Shown here in pieces: positions 1-8,108 of a stretch of 64,000 nucleotides of DNA. Both the position numbers and the translations under genes were made by a program. Source of the DNA: an uncultured Prevotella sp. (GTDB lineage Bacteria; Bacteroidota; Bacteroidia; Bacteroidales; Bacteroidaceae); the NCBI GenBank assembly GCA_946402275.1, contig CAMIVY010000004.1:1-64000 (forward strand), written 5' to 3'. The notes beneath the pieces are model-generated. The model was not told the origin of the DNA. It did not search any database and was given only the letters and a program-made list of their open reading frames with translations. The stretch's first letter is position 1. Each line of letters opens with the position of its first letter.

Positions 1-2222
1 TCGACGAGAACCGCCAGCCCGTGCCCTACGCCAATGTTTACCTGCTTCATCCATCTGACTCGACAGCTGTCGGAGGAGGCGTGAGCAACGAGGCTGGCGT
101 CTTCGTCATCCCCTACGAGCAGCCTACCGTTCTTGTCCGTATCTCATACGTGGGCTACAAGACTATATACAAACTATGTAGTAACTCAGACCTCGGAACA
201 ATACGGATGCAGCCTGACAGTTACAAGTTGAACGGTGTGGAAGTAAAAGGTTCCCGTCCGTTGGTAAGAATCAAGGATGATGCCTTGCTGACAACTATAG
301 AGGGAACCTACCTCTCGAAGATGGGTACAGGTAATGACGTCCTTGCCCATATCCCTGGTGTAATTCGCAATGGCAACAGCATTGAGGTCATAGGCCGTGG
401 CACTCCTCTCATCTACATCAACGGCAGGCGGATGCACAACCAGAGCGAACTTGACCAATTGAGCAGCGATCAAATCAAGGACGTGGAGGTAGTGATGACA
501 CCAGGAGCCAAATACGATGCCACCGTCAAGGCCGTCATCCGCATCAAGACCATCCGTCCCGTCGGCGAGGGTTTCAGTTTCAACAGTCGCACGGTGGCGG
601 GCGTGAACCACTACGTCTATGGTCTGGAGGAACTGAACCTGAACTACCGCACGGGCGGACTTGACATCTTCGGTATGGCCGAATACGAGAACCACCGTAG
701 CCGTCAGACCAACGACAGCCGACAGGACACCTACCTGCAGAGCCACTATCAGCAGAACAGCCTGATGCACTACTACAACAAGAATCAGATGCTGGCCGGG
801 AAACTCGGATTCAACTACATGCTGAACGACAAACATTCCATCGGCATGACCTATACCGTGACCTCGCGCCCCAACAGTCAGACGAGTGACTACTTCACGA
901 CCATGCTCATAGACAAGCAGAACGACGACCAGATTACAGGACGTGGTAAGGTGGACGGCGACGACATCCAGCACATCATCAGTGGCTACTATGCTGGGCA
1001 GACAGGTAAATGGTCGCTCGATGCCAACGCCGACGTGCTGTGGCAGAAGCAGAACTCCGACAACCTGACCTTTGAGGATGCCACGCAGGGCGACGACCGC
1101 ACCGTGACCACCCGCAACGACGTGAAGAACCGCCTCTATGCCGCCAAGTTCGTGGCTGGCCATCCGCTCTGGAAAGGCAATCTGGAGATAGGTGCCGAGG
1201 GCAGTTACGTTCACCGTACCGACGTGTTCGGCAACGTGGAAAACATCATCGATGCTAGCGACACGAAGATTGAGGAAAACAGCACGGCGGCCTTCGTCCA
1301 ACTGATGCAGCGTCTGAACAAACTGACGCTCATAGCCGGACTGCGCTACGAATTCCTCGACAGCCGTTACTACGAGGGCGGCGTGAAGATGGGCGACGAG
1401 AGCCGTACCTACAGCGACCTCTTCCCCTCGTTGATGTTGATGTATCCCTTGAAGAACGTGCGTGCCCGGCTCTCGTATTCACGCAACATTAACCGCCCCG
1501 CATTCAGCCAACTCAGCGGCAACGTCAAGTACATCAACCGATACACCTACGAGAGCGGCAACCCCTACTTGAAGCCGTCGTACCGCGACAACCTCTCGCT
1601 GGCACTCAATTACAAATGGCTGACGGGAATGATTGACTATGCCCGCGTTCACGACTACATCATCACCTCCTATTCATCCTACAAGGACGATCCGACCATC
1701 GCCCTGCTGCGTAAGGACAATGCCCGTGGCTACGACAACCTTTCCCTGATGGTATCGGTTGCACCCACCTTCGGCAAGTATCATCCGCAGTTGATGGTGG
1801 CCACGCAGATGCAGAACCTCGAAGTGCAATACCGTGGCGAGACCAAGAAGATGAACAGCCCGATGACCATCGTTCGCTTCAATAATGCCATCAACTTGCC
1901 CTTCGACTCATGGCTCAATGCCGATTTCTCGTGGCGTTCGGCTGGCGATACCGAGAACATACACCTCGCACAGTCGTGGCAGTTCGACATCAGCCTCTAC
2001 AAAGCCTTCTGGAACGACCGCCTTACCGTCAAACTGGCCTGCACCGACCTCTTTGGCAGCATCCGCCAGAAAGCGACCATCTACAGCGACATCCGCGAAA
2101 TCTATCTTGACAAGCGCCTCGACACTCGCAACCTTGAACTCACTGTGCGCTACAACTTCAATCCTGCCCGCTCTAAGTACAAAGGTACGGGTGCAGGTAA
2201 TGCAGAAAAGAGCAGATTATAA
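1..2222 (+). CDS. TonB-dependent receptor-like outer membrane beta-barrel protein (5' end outside window)
   Basis: The reading frame is open to the first base of the window, so the N-terminus (signal peptide and start of the carboxypeptidase-regulatory-like domain) is missing. What remains opens with the end of a CarbopepD_reg-2-like fold (VRISYVGYKT), a plug-like region with VIGRGTPLIYINGRR, and a long barrel of alternating aromatic and polar strands that ends in a basic tail. Such proteins sit in the outer membrane and import, or help import, ligands with TonB energy. The lack of a SusD partner downstream argues against a classic glycan-uptake locus. It resembles the outer membrane beta-barrel (OMP_b-brl_3) type rather than SusC. 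The ligand cannot be read from the sequence. Confidence 0.85.
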   Translation, partial: DENRQPVPYANVYLLHPSDSTAVGGGVSNEAGVFVIPYEQPTVLVRISYVGYKTIYKLCSNSDLGTIRMQPDSYKLNGVEVKGSRPLVRIKDDALLTTIEGTYLSKMGTGNDVLAHIPGVIRNGNSIEVIGRGTPLIYINGRRMHNQSELDQLSSDQIKDVEVVMTPGAKYDATVKAVIRIKTIRPVGEGFSFNSRTVAGVNHYVYGLEELNLNYRTGGLDIFGMAEYENHRSRQTNDSRQDTYLQSHYQQNSLMHYYNKNQMLAGKLGFNYMLNDKHSIGMTYTVTSRPNSQTSDYFTTMLIDKQNDDQITGRGKVDGDDIQHIISGYYAGQTGKWSLDANADVLWQKQNSDNLTFEDATQGDDRTVTTRNDVKNRLYAAKFVAGHPLWKGNLEIGAEGSYVHRTDVFGNVENIIDASDTKIEENSTAAFVQLMQRLNKLTLIAGLRYEFLDSRYYEGGVKMGDESRTYSDLFPSLMLMYPLKNVRARLSYSRNINRPAFSQLSGNVKYINRYTYESGNPYLKPSYRDNLSLALNYKWLTGMIDYARVHDYIITSYSSYKDDPTIALLRKDNARGYDNLSLMVSVAPTFGKYHPQLMVATQMQNLEVQYRGETKKMNSPMTIVRFNNAINLPFDSWLNADFSWRSAGDTENIHLAQSWQFDISLYKAFWNDRLTVKLACTDLFGSIRQKATIYSDIREIYLDKRLDTRNLELTVRYNFNPARSKYKGTGAGNAEKSRL

Positions 2223-2236
2223 ATACTCTCTCGTTT

Positions 2237-2269
2237 GGACAGTTGTCAGACTTAATGCTGACACTGTCC
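2237..2269 (+). terminator. Hairpin after the receptor gene
   Basis: GGACAGTTGTCAG (2237-2249) can pair with CTGACACTGTCC (2258-2269) with one bulged base. It lies 15 nt after the receptor stop codon. There is no clear U-run, so it may be a weak terminator or an mRNA 3'-end stabiliser. Confidence 0.45.
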
Positions 2270-2302
2270 TACATAACAAAAATCGCAAGTAAATTGTAAA
2301 CA

Positions 2303-3406
2303 ATGAAACAACTATTTGTAATCCTCACTCTGTTAGTAACTGTAACACTAAATGCGCAAGAACTCACTGTTGAACAACATTTAGAAGACTTTGATATAGT
2401 GGTCAGACAAGTAGAAGAGAATTATTCAGGTTTTACGGCAAAGGTAGATTCTCTGAACCATTTGGCTTACATTAATTTCAAAGCCGAACTTCGCGGTCAA
2501 GTTGGGACTGGAGCCAAAAGAGGAAGAGATGTCGGAGCAGAATATACTGCTTTTTTTGCCGATTATCATCTATTTATAACTGATGGAGGATTTAATTGTA
2601 CTCAAGAGTATATGCCTAAGCACAAGCAAATACCGCATTATTGGGACTCCATAGAATATCATCCTTCAAAGCTTGCATGTAAGGTTACAGACCGAACGTT
2701 TTTAATACGTTTCCCATCTTGTTCTGGTGATCCAACCATTGATTGGGTAAAAGAGAGCATTAAGTCTTACCTACAGTCTGGCTGCGACAATTTGATAATT
2801 GATATTAGGGGGAATAATGGTGGCCAGGATACTTATTATAAACCCTATCTCGAATTGCTGTATGATCATATGGGTACGACTGAGGGAGTTGAGTTTTACA
2901 ATTCTGAAGCTAATCGCGAAGCCTGCATTCAAGTGGCAGAAAGTAGGGGCAATCCTAAATGGTTAACATCATTAATAAAGCGATTGAAAGAAAGTGAGAA
3001 TAATACGTTTGTGATTTGGGATGAAGAAACCTCTTCTATTGAATACGACTCCATAAGCTCTAAACCCATAAAGGCGGCAATTATAATAGACAGACTCGTA
3101 TCAAGCTCCGCTGAGCAAATGTTACTGGAATTGAAAGCGACGTCACACCGGACAACAATCTATGGTCAAGACAACACGCTGGGATGTATTGATTTCTCCA
3201 ATACAAGACCCGCCGCTCAACTACCCAATTGCAAGGCAATGCTTTATATACCCATGACACGTTCTGTTCGTATTGCTAAAGGGATTAGCATAGATGAAAC
3301 TGGCATTAAACCCGATGTAAGAATCAAATTGCCATTGCCCAAGAATTTAACAGATATTATTGACGAATGGACAGTGTGGGTAGCACATGATTTGGAAAAG
3401 GAATGA
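2303..3406 (+). CDS. Secreted S41-family peptidase-like protein
   Basis: A signal peptide (residues 1-19, ending NAQ) precedes a domain of the S41 (C-terminal processing/tricorn-like) protease fold. LIIDIRGNNGG at 164-174 is the family's central strand and loop. SSSAEQ at 267-272 fits the nucleophile segment, with serine where CtpA enzymes have SASE. The following segment, GQDNTLGCID (288-297), lacks the lysine of Ser-Lys CtpA enzymes, so it is either of the tricorn-like catalytic type or inactive. There is no PDZ domain, unlike the second S41 protein at 34143-35852. It is AT-richer than the receptor gene before it, 80 nt upstream, and may be an independent unit. Substrate unknown. Confidence 0.75.
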   Translation: MKQLFVILTLLVTVTLNAQELTVEQHLEDFDIVVRQVEENYSGFTAKVDSLNHLAYINFKAELRGQVGTGAKRGRDVGAEYTAFFADYHLFITDGGFNCTQEYMPKHKQIPHYWDSIEYHPSKLACKVTDRTFLIRFPSCSGDPTIDWVKESIKSYLQSGCDNLIIDIRGNNGGQDTYYKPYLELLYDHMGTTEGVEFYNSEANREACIQVAESRGNPKWLTSLIKRLKESENNTFVIWDEETSSIEYDSISSKPIKAAIIIDRLVSSSAEQMLLELKATSHRTTIYGQDNTLGCIDFSNTRPAAQLPNCKAMLYIPMTRSVRIAKGISIDETGIKPDVRIKLPLPKNLTDIIDEWTVWVAHDLEKE

Positions 3407-3521
3407 TTTGAGAAGATAAAAAACAATATGTCAAACCCTTTAAATAAAGAAAAAGCAATGAGTCCATAAGATAATTTGCAAAAAGTGTCGGAATATGCAG
3501 GATTTTTTGTAATTTTGCAAC
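3407..3521. other. Intergenic region with a -7 box
   Basis: No gene is visible here. A Bacteroidetes -7 box TAATTTTG lies at 3510-3517. No TTTG motif occurs at the usual 20-nt spacing. It would start a transcript near 3522, leading into the structured RNA below. Confidence 0.5.
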
Positions 3522-3700
3522 CGAATACATATAAGCAGGAAAAGCAACCGCAGCTTTGTAAGTCTCTCGAACTGCAACCCAGAAGACATATACTAAGCAA
3601 GTTGGCTGCCGGCTCACGTATACGGCAACGGATACGTGGGCATTGGTGGTTAAGCATTAGTATAAGGGTTGTTGCAGACCCGAGAGACTTTGCAGTTATT
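3522..3700 (+). ncRNA. Rod-shaped structured RNA, 6S-like candidate
   Basis: The bases after the promoter fold on paper into one long rod. Helix 1 pairs AAGTCTCTCG (3560-3569) with CGAGAGACTT (3681-3690). Helix 2 pairs CTGCAAC (3572-3578) with GTTGCAG (3671-3677). Helix 3 pairs ATACTAAGC (3590-3598) with GCATTAGTAT (3654-3663, one bulged A). The apical hairpin pairs 3612-3623 with 3630-3641 around a six-base loop. A roughly 13/12-nt internal loop (3599-3611 and 3642-3653) lies between helix 3 and the apical hairpin. Size (about 180 nt), own promoter and rod-with-bubble layout match 6S RNA, which binds RNA polymerase by mimicking an open promoter. A structured leader of the gene at 3799 is the alternative. 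The identity is inferred; the pairing is seen. Confidence 0.45.
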
Positions 3701-3798
3701 AACTTCCCAATTCACCCACGTTCCTCCGTTGTTTCTCTCTTTCGCCTCACGGCGTATTATATGTGTTTATCATCAATAATTAAACGGAAAACGTAAAT

Positions 3799-4353
3799 AT
3801 GGAATTCAACGACGACGAAATAGTCGCATTACTAAACCGTCTGCCTGAGAAGCTGCACCAGGCAGACAGTAACAACCAAGGCAGCACAGTCATCAATATC
3901 TATGGAAAAGGCAGTCTCCACGTGGATCATGTGGATACGCAGTATCTCTATGGCGATAAGTGGGTTAAGGCACTTCAAAATAAAGTGGTTACAGATGAGC
4001 AGCCATCAGCAGAACCTGTTTTCGATAAAGATACACCACTGCTGGTCCTGTTCCGTGACAACTTCCACGGTGAATTGAGGAAGGTCATCGAGTCGTGGAG
4101 ACCGTATCTCATCGATGATGACGCGTCGGTGGATGCCCTTGCCATGGCGCATTTCGAGTTCGACAAGAACCGGATTTATTCAAATAAGGTTTATCGCGAC
4201 TTATGCGAACTTGATGGTTTAGGTGCTCTGCAAGTATCGTTGAGCCAACTGGCACGTTATCTTGCAGATCATTCCAACCTAAGCCGCAGCTACGCTACGC
4301 TTTACCAGCAATTAAAAAACTATCGTAGCGAATATATAACTTATTCTCCATGA
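3799..4353 (+). CDS. Hypothetical protein, 184 aa
   Basis: I do not recognise this family. It is a soluble, acidic protein without signal peptide or membrane segment. A short N-terminal helix (residues 1-22) is followed by a strand-rich piece INIYGKGSLHVDHVD, then a helical C-terminal half with several tyrosines. It lies about 100 nt after the rod-shaped RNA and may share its transcript. Its last 13 bases overlap tail-to-tail with the end of hipT on the other strand, so the two genes may be expressed at each other's expense. The position beside a toxin-antitoxin locus and a VirE gene suggests accessory DNA, but that gives no function. Confidence 0.6.
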   Translation: MEFNDDEIVALLNRLPEKLHQADSNNQGSTVINIYGKGSLHVDHVDTQYLYGDKWVKALQNKVVTDEQPSAEPVFDKDTPLLVLFRDNFHGELRKVIESWRPYLIDDDASVDALAMAHFEFDKNRIYSNKVYRDLCELDGLGALQVSLSQLARYLADHSNLSRSYATLYQQLKNYRSEYITYSP

Positions 4354-5357
4354 TAGAATGTCAATGTCGTTCTACGGTAATTATATGATTGCCAATAATA
4401 TCGCTTCAACTGTTCAGAAAGGAAAGAGCGGTTTATAAGTTCATGGGCGAGGGGATGCTCAGTTGCGAAGATATCTAGTTCACGTTTGACGAGACGAGGA
4501 GATAGACCGATGCGACGTCCGAACTCTTCAAAATCCTTACGGCTGACGGTATGGGTGTCTGAGAACTGCATTCCCTCGCGGAACAGTCCTTTGTCGAGTG
4601 CAAAGATACGTGGCTCATACAGGTGAAGGCTTGTGTTAATCAAGTCATAGGCTGGCGTCAAATGATATTCTCCATTGCCTCGGTTCATCAGTGAGAAGTT
4701 CTTCAGATGGGCATCGTCGTTCAATATCAGATAGTTGAATACCACGATGCGAAAGAACTTCAGTATTTCAACAGGAGCTGCTTTGGTGTACTTTCGAATG
4801 ATTTCTGCACATTCCTCATAGCTCAGATTACTGTATTTATAGTCACTACCGCCATTGGCCTTGGTCAGTCCTCCCAGCGAAGCTAAGTCTTCCTGTTGGT
4901 ATTTACCACCATCGGGAGCCACATCGAAACGGCGTGTAATATAAGCTGCCTCGCCATCGCGAAAGAAGCAGAGTCCATTGGATGCAGTCTCAATATGATA
5001 GACCTGTGCTGCTATCTGCATACTTAGATGCTCATTGGCAGGGCAGTATTTTCGCTCCATCAGGGTATATGATGAAGGGGCCGGCTTCAGGATATACTGA
5101 CCACGCTCTCCGTCTGAGGGCCTGACGAGATGTCCGTCAGTATTTAGTACTAAACTTGCCTTGGGCTGTACGCCAGAAAGCGATATTCTTCCCACATGAC
5201 GGGCATACTCCTCTGTATCGGAATTTTCGTTGTTGGGACTGTTGAAAGGAAGGATATGTGAAACTACCTTACCATCAAACAACAATTTGCGGGCAGTGGG
5301 CGAATAGGTATCAAAACCTTCTGCCAATGTTGAGGGACAAACAGTCAGTGTTTCCAT
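4341..5357 (-). CDS. hipT: HipT-like Ser/Thr kinase toxin (short HipA)
   Basis: This is a HipA-type kinase lacking the N-terminal subdomain, which is a separate gene upstream (5357-5668). It is 338 residues long, close to my recollection of about 335 for HipT of enteropathogenic E. coli. ISLSGVQPK (58-66) is the glycine-rich loop; Ser59 and Ser61 match the two autophosphorylated serines of HipT (Ser-Ile-Ser). NDDAHLKN (213-220) is the catalytic loop with Asp215 as likely base, and Asp238 in AYDL fits the metal-binding aspartate. In the known system HipT phosphorylates tryptophanyl-tRNA synthetase and halts translation. That target here is inferred. The start codon overlaps the hipS stop by one base, which implies coupled translation. 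Confidence 0.85.
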   Translation of the reverse strand: METLTVCPSTLAEGFDTYSPTARKLLFDGKVVSHILPFNSPNNENSDTEEYARHVGRISLSGVQPKASLVLNTDGHLVRPSDGERGQYILKPAPSSYTLMERKYCPANEHLSMQIAAQVYHIETASNGLCFFRDGEAAYITRRFDVAPDGGKYQQEDLASLGGLTKANGGSDYKYSNLSYEECAEIIRKYTKAAPVEILKFFRIVVFNYLILNDDAHLKNFSLMNRGNGEYHLTPAYDLINTSLHLYEPRIFALDKGLFREGMQFSDTHTVSRKDFEEFGRRIGLSPRLVKRELDIFATEHPLAHELINRSFLSEQLKRYYWQSYNYRRTTLTFYHGE

Positions 5358-5668
5358 CAGTCTATGGGTTTTATGGTTACGGCGCCTATCGTATCCAGCT
5401 GAGCTGTTGCCAAAAGGATGCCAAAGTCATCGTTCTCGTCGATATGCAGCAACATAGACTGTGTCTGACGATTGGCACCCTCGGAGAGCATGTTGAAAAA
5501 ATAGGGGAACAGGTGGTCACTACGATATGGCTCTGTACGTAAGGGCATGGCAATACAGACAGGGGCGCCTGCATACCCATCTTTATAAGAGAAGATATAC
5601 TGACGGTCATCTGTTTCCTGCAGGATACCAGCCTCCACATCGTGAACAAATACCTTACACTGTCTCAT
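5357..5668 (-). CDS. hipS: HipS-like antitoxin (HipA N-terminal subdomain protein)
   Basis: This 103-residue protein corresponds to the N-subdomain 1 that normally begins HipA, as a free protein (MRQCKVFVHDVEAG...). In the HipBST system of E. coli, HipS of about 102 residues binds the kinase and is the actual antitoxin, whereas HipB only strengthens it. Size, order (B, S, T) and the very tight junctions agree: hipS starts 14 bases inside hipB and its stop overlaps the hipT start by one base. The antitoxin role is taken from the known family and is not shown by the sequence itself. Confidence 0.8.
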   Translation of the reverse strand: MRQCKVFVHDVEAGILQETDDRQYIFSYKDGYAGAPVCIAMPLRTEPYRSDHLFPYFFNMLSEGANRQTQSMLLHIDENDDFGILLATAQLDTIGAVTIKPID

Positions 5669-5876
5669 AATCCAAAGTCTTTAACTTGATATCCATCTGT
5701 AATCCAAGCGTATCGAAAACGGTCAACAGGGTAGAGAGTTGTGGATTGCCCTCTCCACGCTCGATGGCTACTAATGTGTTCAGTCCTACACCTGCCAAAT
5801 CTGCAAGGGTCTGTTGGTTCACGCCCAGATGTTTCCGCCTTTCCTTGATGATGATTCCTATTTCTTTTGCATCCAT
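5655..5876 (-). CDS. hipB: HipB-like HTH antitoxin/repressor
   Basis: A 73-residue Xre/Cro-type protein. The helix-turn-helix runs from about residue 17 to 45 (NQQTLADLAGVGLNTLVAIERG). I chose the start at MDAKEIG (5874-5876) because the longer frame would run through the operators and promoter at 5894-5968. The short C-terminal strand (LQMDIKLKTLDY) matches the HipB dimer tail. It probably binds the two operators just upstream and represses its own operon. It is first of three overlapping genes, hipB-hipS-hipT. Confidence 0.85.
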   Translation of the reverse strand: MDAKEIGIIIKERRKHLGVNQQTLADLAGVGLNTLVAIERGEGNPQLSTLLTVFDTLGLQMDIKLKTLDYETV

Positions 5877-5893
5877 ATAAGTTCTCAGACATT

Positions 5894-5968
5894 CACAATA
5901 AGTTGTGATTTTGCTGCAAAAATAAATAAAAGAATTGAAACTACCAAGCAAAATCACAATAAAGTGTG
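5894..5968 (-). promoter_or_regulatory. hipBST promoter with two palindromic operators
   Basis: Two near-identical palindromes, CACAATAAGTTGTG (5894-5907) and CACAATAAAGTGTG (5955-5968), lie 48 bases apart. Between them is a minus-strand -7 box TATTTTTG (5917-5924). One operator therefore covers the transcript start and the other the upstream promoter side, the classic layout for cooperative binding and looping by HipB dimers. Confidence 0.75.
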
Positions 5969-6043
5969 ATATTGGGCCGTAAAAGTGTACTTTTCGTATA
6001 GTTCTAATGTCGTAGTATAGATGTATTAGTCCTTTCTTTGTCG

Positions 6044-6051
6044 TATCTTTG
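6044..6051 (+). promoter_or_regulatory. -7 box of the VirE gene
   Basis: TATCTTTG ends eight bases before the ATG at 6060, so the mRNA would begin at or next to the start codon. It is divergent from the hipBST promoter, about 75 bases away. Confidence 0.5.
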
Positions 6052-6059
6052 CCTCCGTT

Positions 6060-7334
6060 ATGGAAACAAAGAAGACGAAAAAGGACACGAAAGGTCCTAA
6101 GGAACACAAGAAGAACTGGCAGGAAGTGACGGCGATGGTGGATGACATCCGTGCGTTCCTGGACGAGCGCATCCTGCTGCGCCATAATGTGGTGACGGGG
6201 CGCGTGGAGTGCTGCTGGCCTACGGAGTATTCCGACGAAGCCCCGTCGGCATGGGAGCCGATTACCGACCGTGCGGTGAACTCGCTGTGGGCGGAGATGT
6301 CGAAACAGAAACAGGTGCGGGTGCAGGACATGCAGCGCGTGATAGAGTCGGACTATGTCGCCGACTACGACCCGTTCCGGTTCTACCTGACGCGCCTGCC
6401 GCCGTGGAGCGAGGACAGGGGCGACTATATCCTGGAGCTGGCGATGACGGTCGTGGTGAAGGGTGGGGTGGAGGAGCAGCTGCTGTTCTGCCAGTGTCTG
6501 AAGAAATGGCTGGTGGGTATGGTGGCAGGGTGGCTCGACGCACAGGTGGTGAACAACGTGATACTGGTGCTGATCGGTGCTCAGGGCTCGTACAAGACGA
6601 CGTGGTTCTCCTACCTGCTGCCGCCCGAGCTGCGTCCTTACTTCCGCATCAAGACGAATGCCAGCCGCATCACGAAGGACGACCTGCTGTCGCTGACGCA
6701 GTACGGTCTGCTGTGCTACGAGGAGCTGGACACGATGACGGGACGTGAGCTGAACGAGCTGAAGTCGGTGGTTACGATGCCTTCAATCGATGAGCGTCCT
6801 GCCTATGGCCGCTACCATGAGCACCGACGGCACCTCGCCTCGTTCTGCGGCACGGGCAATAACGTGCAGTTCCTCTCCGACGCCACGGGAAACCGCCGGT
6901 GGCTGCCCTTCGAGGTGGAGAGCATCTCCAGTCCGCGCCAGTTCCCCCTGAACTATGCGGGCATCTACGCCCAGGCGTACCGTCTGTGGCGTGACGGTTT
7001 CCAGTACTGGTTCTCACAGGCAGAGATCCAGCGGCTCAGCATGCACAACGAGCAGTTTGAGACGCCGCGGCTGGAGCGTGAACTGGTGGATATGTACTTC
7101 CGCAAGCCCCGTGACTATGAGGCGGGCGAGTTTATGCCAACAGGTTGTGCGCTGCAGATTATAGGTGGCAACACTACGCAGAAGCTGAATCCCGTCATGA
7201 TAGGGCGTGCCTTTGCCGATCTGGGCTTTACGCCCAAGCGTTTTGCCCATTCGCGTGGTTACGTGGTGGTGCAGCGGTCAGGCATGGAAATCAAGGAGCG
7301 TATGCAGGCATTAGCCGTGACGGATGACAGATGA
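6060..7334 (+). CDS. VirE/VapE-family P-loop protein
   Basis: A 424-residue member of the virulence-associated E group, a helicase-superfamily-3-like ATPase common on Bacteroidales mobile and satellite elements. GAQGSYKTTW (173-182) is the Walker A loop, with tyrosine where glycine is usual. LLCYEELDTM serves as the Walker B strand. NNVQFLSDATGNRRWLPFEV is the conserved sensor region. The C-terminus (after about 320) looks like the DUF3874-type tail. The usual N-terminal primase-like VirE_N domain is absent, so this is the short form. The gene is visibly more GC-rich than the toxin-antitoxin locus beside it, which suggests a different origin. DUF4248 follows 130 nt downstream, as is usual for this module. 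Confidence 0.8.
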   Translation: METKKTKKDTKGPKEHKKNWQEVTAMVDDIRAFLDERILLRHNVVTGRVECCWPTEYSDEAPSAWEPITDRAVNSLWAEMSKQKQVRVQDMQRVIESDYVADYDPFRFYLTRLPPWSEDRGDYILELAMTVVVKGGVEEQLLFCQCLKKWLVGMVAGWLDAQVVNNVILVLIGAQGSYKTTWFSYLLPPELRPYFRIKTNASRITKDDLLSLTQYGLLCYEELDTMTGRELNELKSVVTMPSIDERPAYGRYHEHRRHLASFCGTGNNVQFLSDATGNRRWLPFEVESISSPRQFPLNYAGIYAQAYRLWRDGFQYWFSQAEIQRLSMHNEQFETPRLERELVDMYFRKPRDYEAGEFMPTGCALQIIGGNTTQKLNPVMIGRAFADLGFTPKRFAHSRGYVVVQRSGMEIKERMQALAVTDDR

Positions 7335-7425
7335 CGGATGGGAAACGGGAAACTCCATGCGTACCGCGCGCATGCGGTACGCGTAATAATTCCAATTATC
7401 TATCTGTCATCCGTCATCTGTCATC
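7323..7425 (+). repeat. 18-bp inverted repeat with nested 9-bp palindrome
   Basis: GATGACAGATGACGGATG (7323-7340) is perfectly complementary to 7408-7425. Inside the loop, GCGTACCGC (7359-7367) pairs with GCGGTACGC (7374-7382). The left arm contains the VirE stop codon. The two arms also carry the direct word GACGGATGACAGATGAC. It may act as a transcription terminator; a purine-rich A-run tract follows but no U-run. Confidence 0.7.
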
Positions 7426-7464
7426 TTAAAGGTAAAAAAATAAAAAAGTAAAAAAGTAAAAAGC

Positions 7465-7680
7465 ATGATAGAAGAACGCAGATATAGCAAACGTGAGCTG
7501 GCTCGTCTTTACTGGCCTGAGACGCAGAACATCAAGTCGGCACTGAAGAACTTGCGCCATGACATCAAAGGGTGTCCTGAACTGGTGGAGGCGCTGGCGC
7601 ACACCCATTGGAACATCAACCGCCATTCTTATTCGGCGGAGCAGGTACGGCTGATCGTGAAGTTTCTTTGTGAGCCGTAG
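7465..7680 (+). CDS. DUF4248 domain protein
   Basis: This 71-residue basic protein (MIEERRYSKRELARLYWPE...) fits the DUF4248 family, small proteins found beside VirE and HU-like genes in Bacteroidales. The N-terminal half reads like a helix-turn-helix (RELARLYWPE plus a following helix), so DNA binding is plausible but unproven. There is no signal peptide. It starts 130 nt after the VirE stop, beyond the inverted repeat. The HU-like partner that normally follows is missing here; one is present 36 kb away at 43597-44169. Confidence 0.75.
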   Translation: MIEERRYSKRELARLYWPETQNIKSALKNLRHDIKGCPELVEALAHTHWNINRHSYSAEQVRLIVKFLCEP

Positions 7681-8000
7681 GTGGGGTACTGGGGATGCGG
7701 ACGCTAAAAAAAGTTAACGCGCAGAAGGACGGCAACCAACGGCGACCAACGGCAACAAAGTGACCTGCGCCATATAGTACCTTTGCATTGTCGTCCAAGT
7801 GGTACGGATTGCGAGCATTAATACTTGCAATTGCTGGGGTTAATAGTAACAATTGCGGCGATTAATACTTATTATCAACTATTTTAAAAACAAACAGTTA
7901 TGGGAGGGATATCACAAAAAAAATCGCAAATAATGCGGGTATCTTTCCGATTATTCGTATCTTTGCAACAGAAAATACCAATTATAAAAACTGAAACAGC
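7681..8000. other. Intergenic stretch after the VirE module
   Basis: No convincing gene. It holds the word GCTAAAAAAAGTTAA (about 7704), shared with 43052-43066. It also has a -7 box TACCTTTG near 7779-7786 and imperfect repeats (GATTAATACTT, AACAATTGCGG, CTTGCAATTG). This could be the promoter end of a lost HU-like gene. The -7 box TATCTTTG at 7958-7965 serves the reductase gene. A 34-codon frame at 7900-8004 is probably chance. Confidence 0.5.
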
Positions 8001-8108
8001 ATGATGGAGGATAAGAAAAGTTTTAATAGCGGACGCCGCGACTTCCTGAGACGCCTGGGCATGGGAGTCGGCGCGGCAGTATCCATGACGGTGATGGAAC
8101 CCTTTTAG
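8001..8108 (+). pseudogene. Tat signal leader cut off from the reductase by an in-frame TAG
   Basis: From ATG 8001 (leader about 30 nt after the -7 box) the frame encodes 35 residues containing GRRDFLRRLGMGVGAAVSM, a textbook twin-arginine (Tat) signal, then meets TAG at 8106-8108. The very next codon, ATG 8109, continues in the same frame into the reductase. The leader plainly belongs to the downstream protein. A single nonsense change or a sequencing error would explain it; stop-codon readthrough is a less likely option. Confidence 0.8.

Noticed and set aside
186..1301. Long minus-strand frame opposite the receptor gene
   Set aside because: It is an antisense shadow of a GC-biased gene; the plus-strand frame has clear barrel and plug motifs.
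1..2222. SusC-type glycan importer with SusD partner
   Set aside because: No SusD-like gene follows, and the barrel lacks SusC-specific length and motifs.
3476..3796. 106-codon frame on the plus strand
   Set aside because: It runs through the promoter and the structured RNA, its protein has no family-like pattern and the RNA pairing explains the sequence better.
7900..8004. 34-codon frame overlapping the reductase leader start
   Set aside because: It spans the -7 box at 7958-7965 and has no recognisable features.
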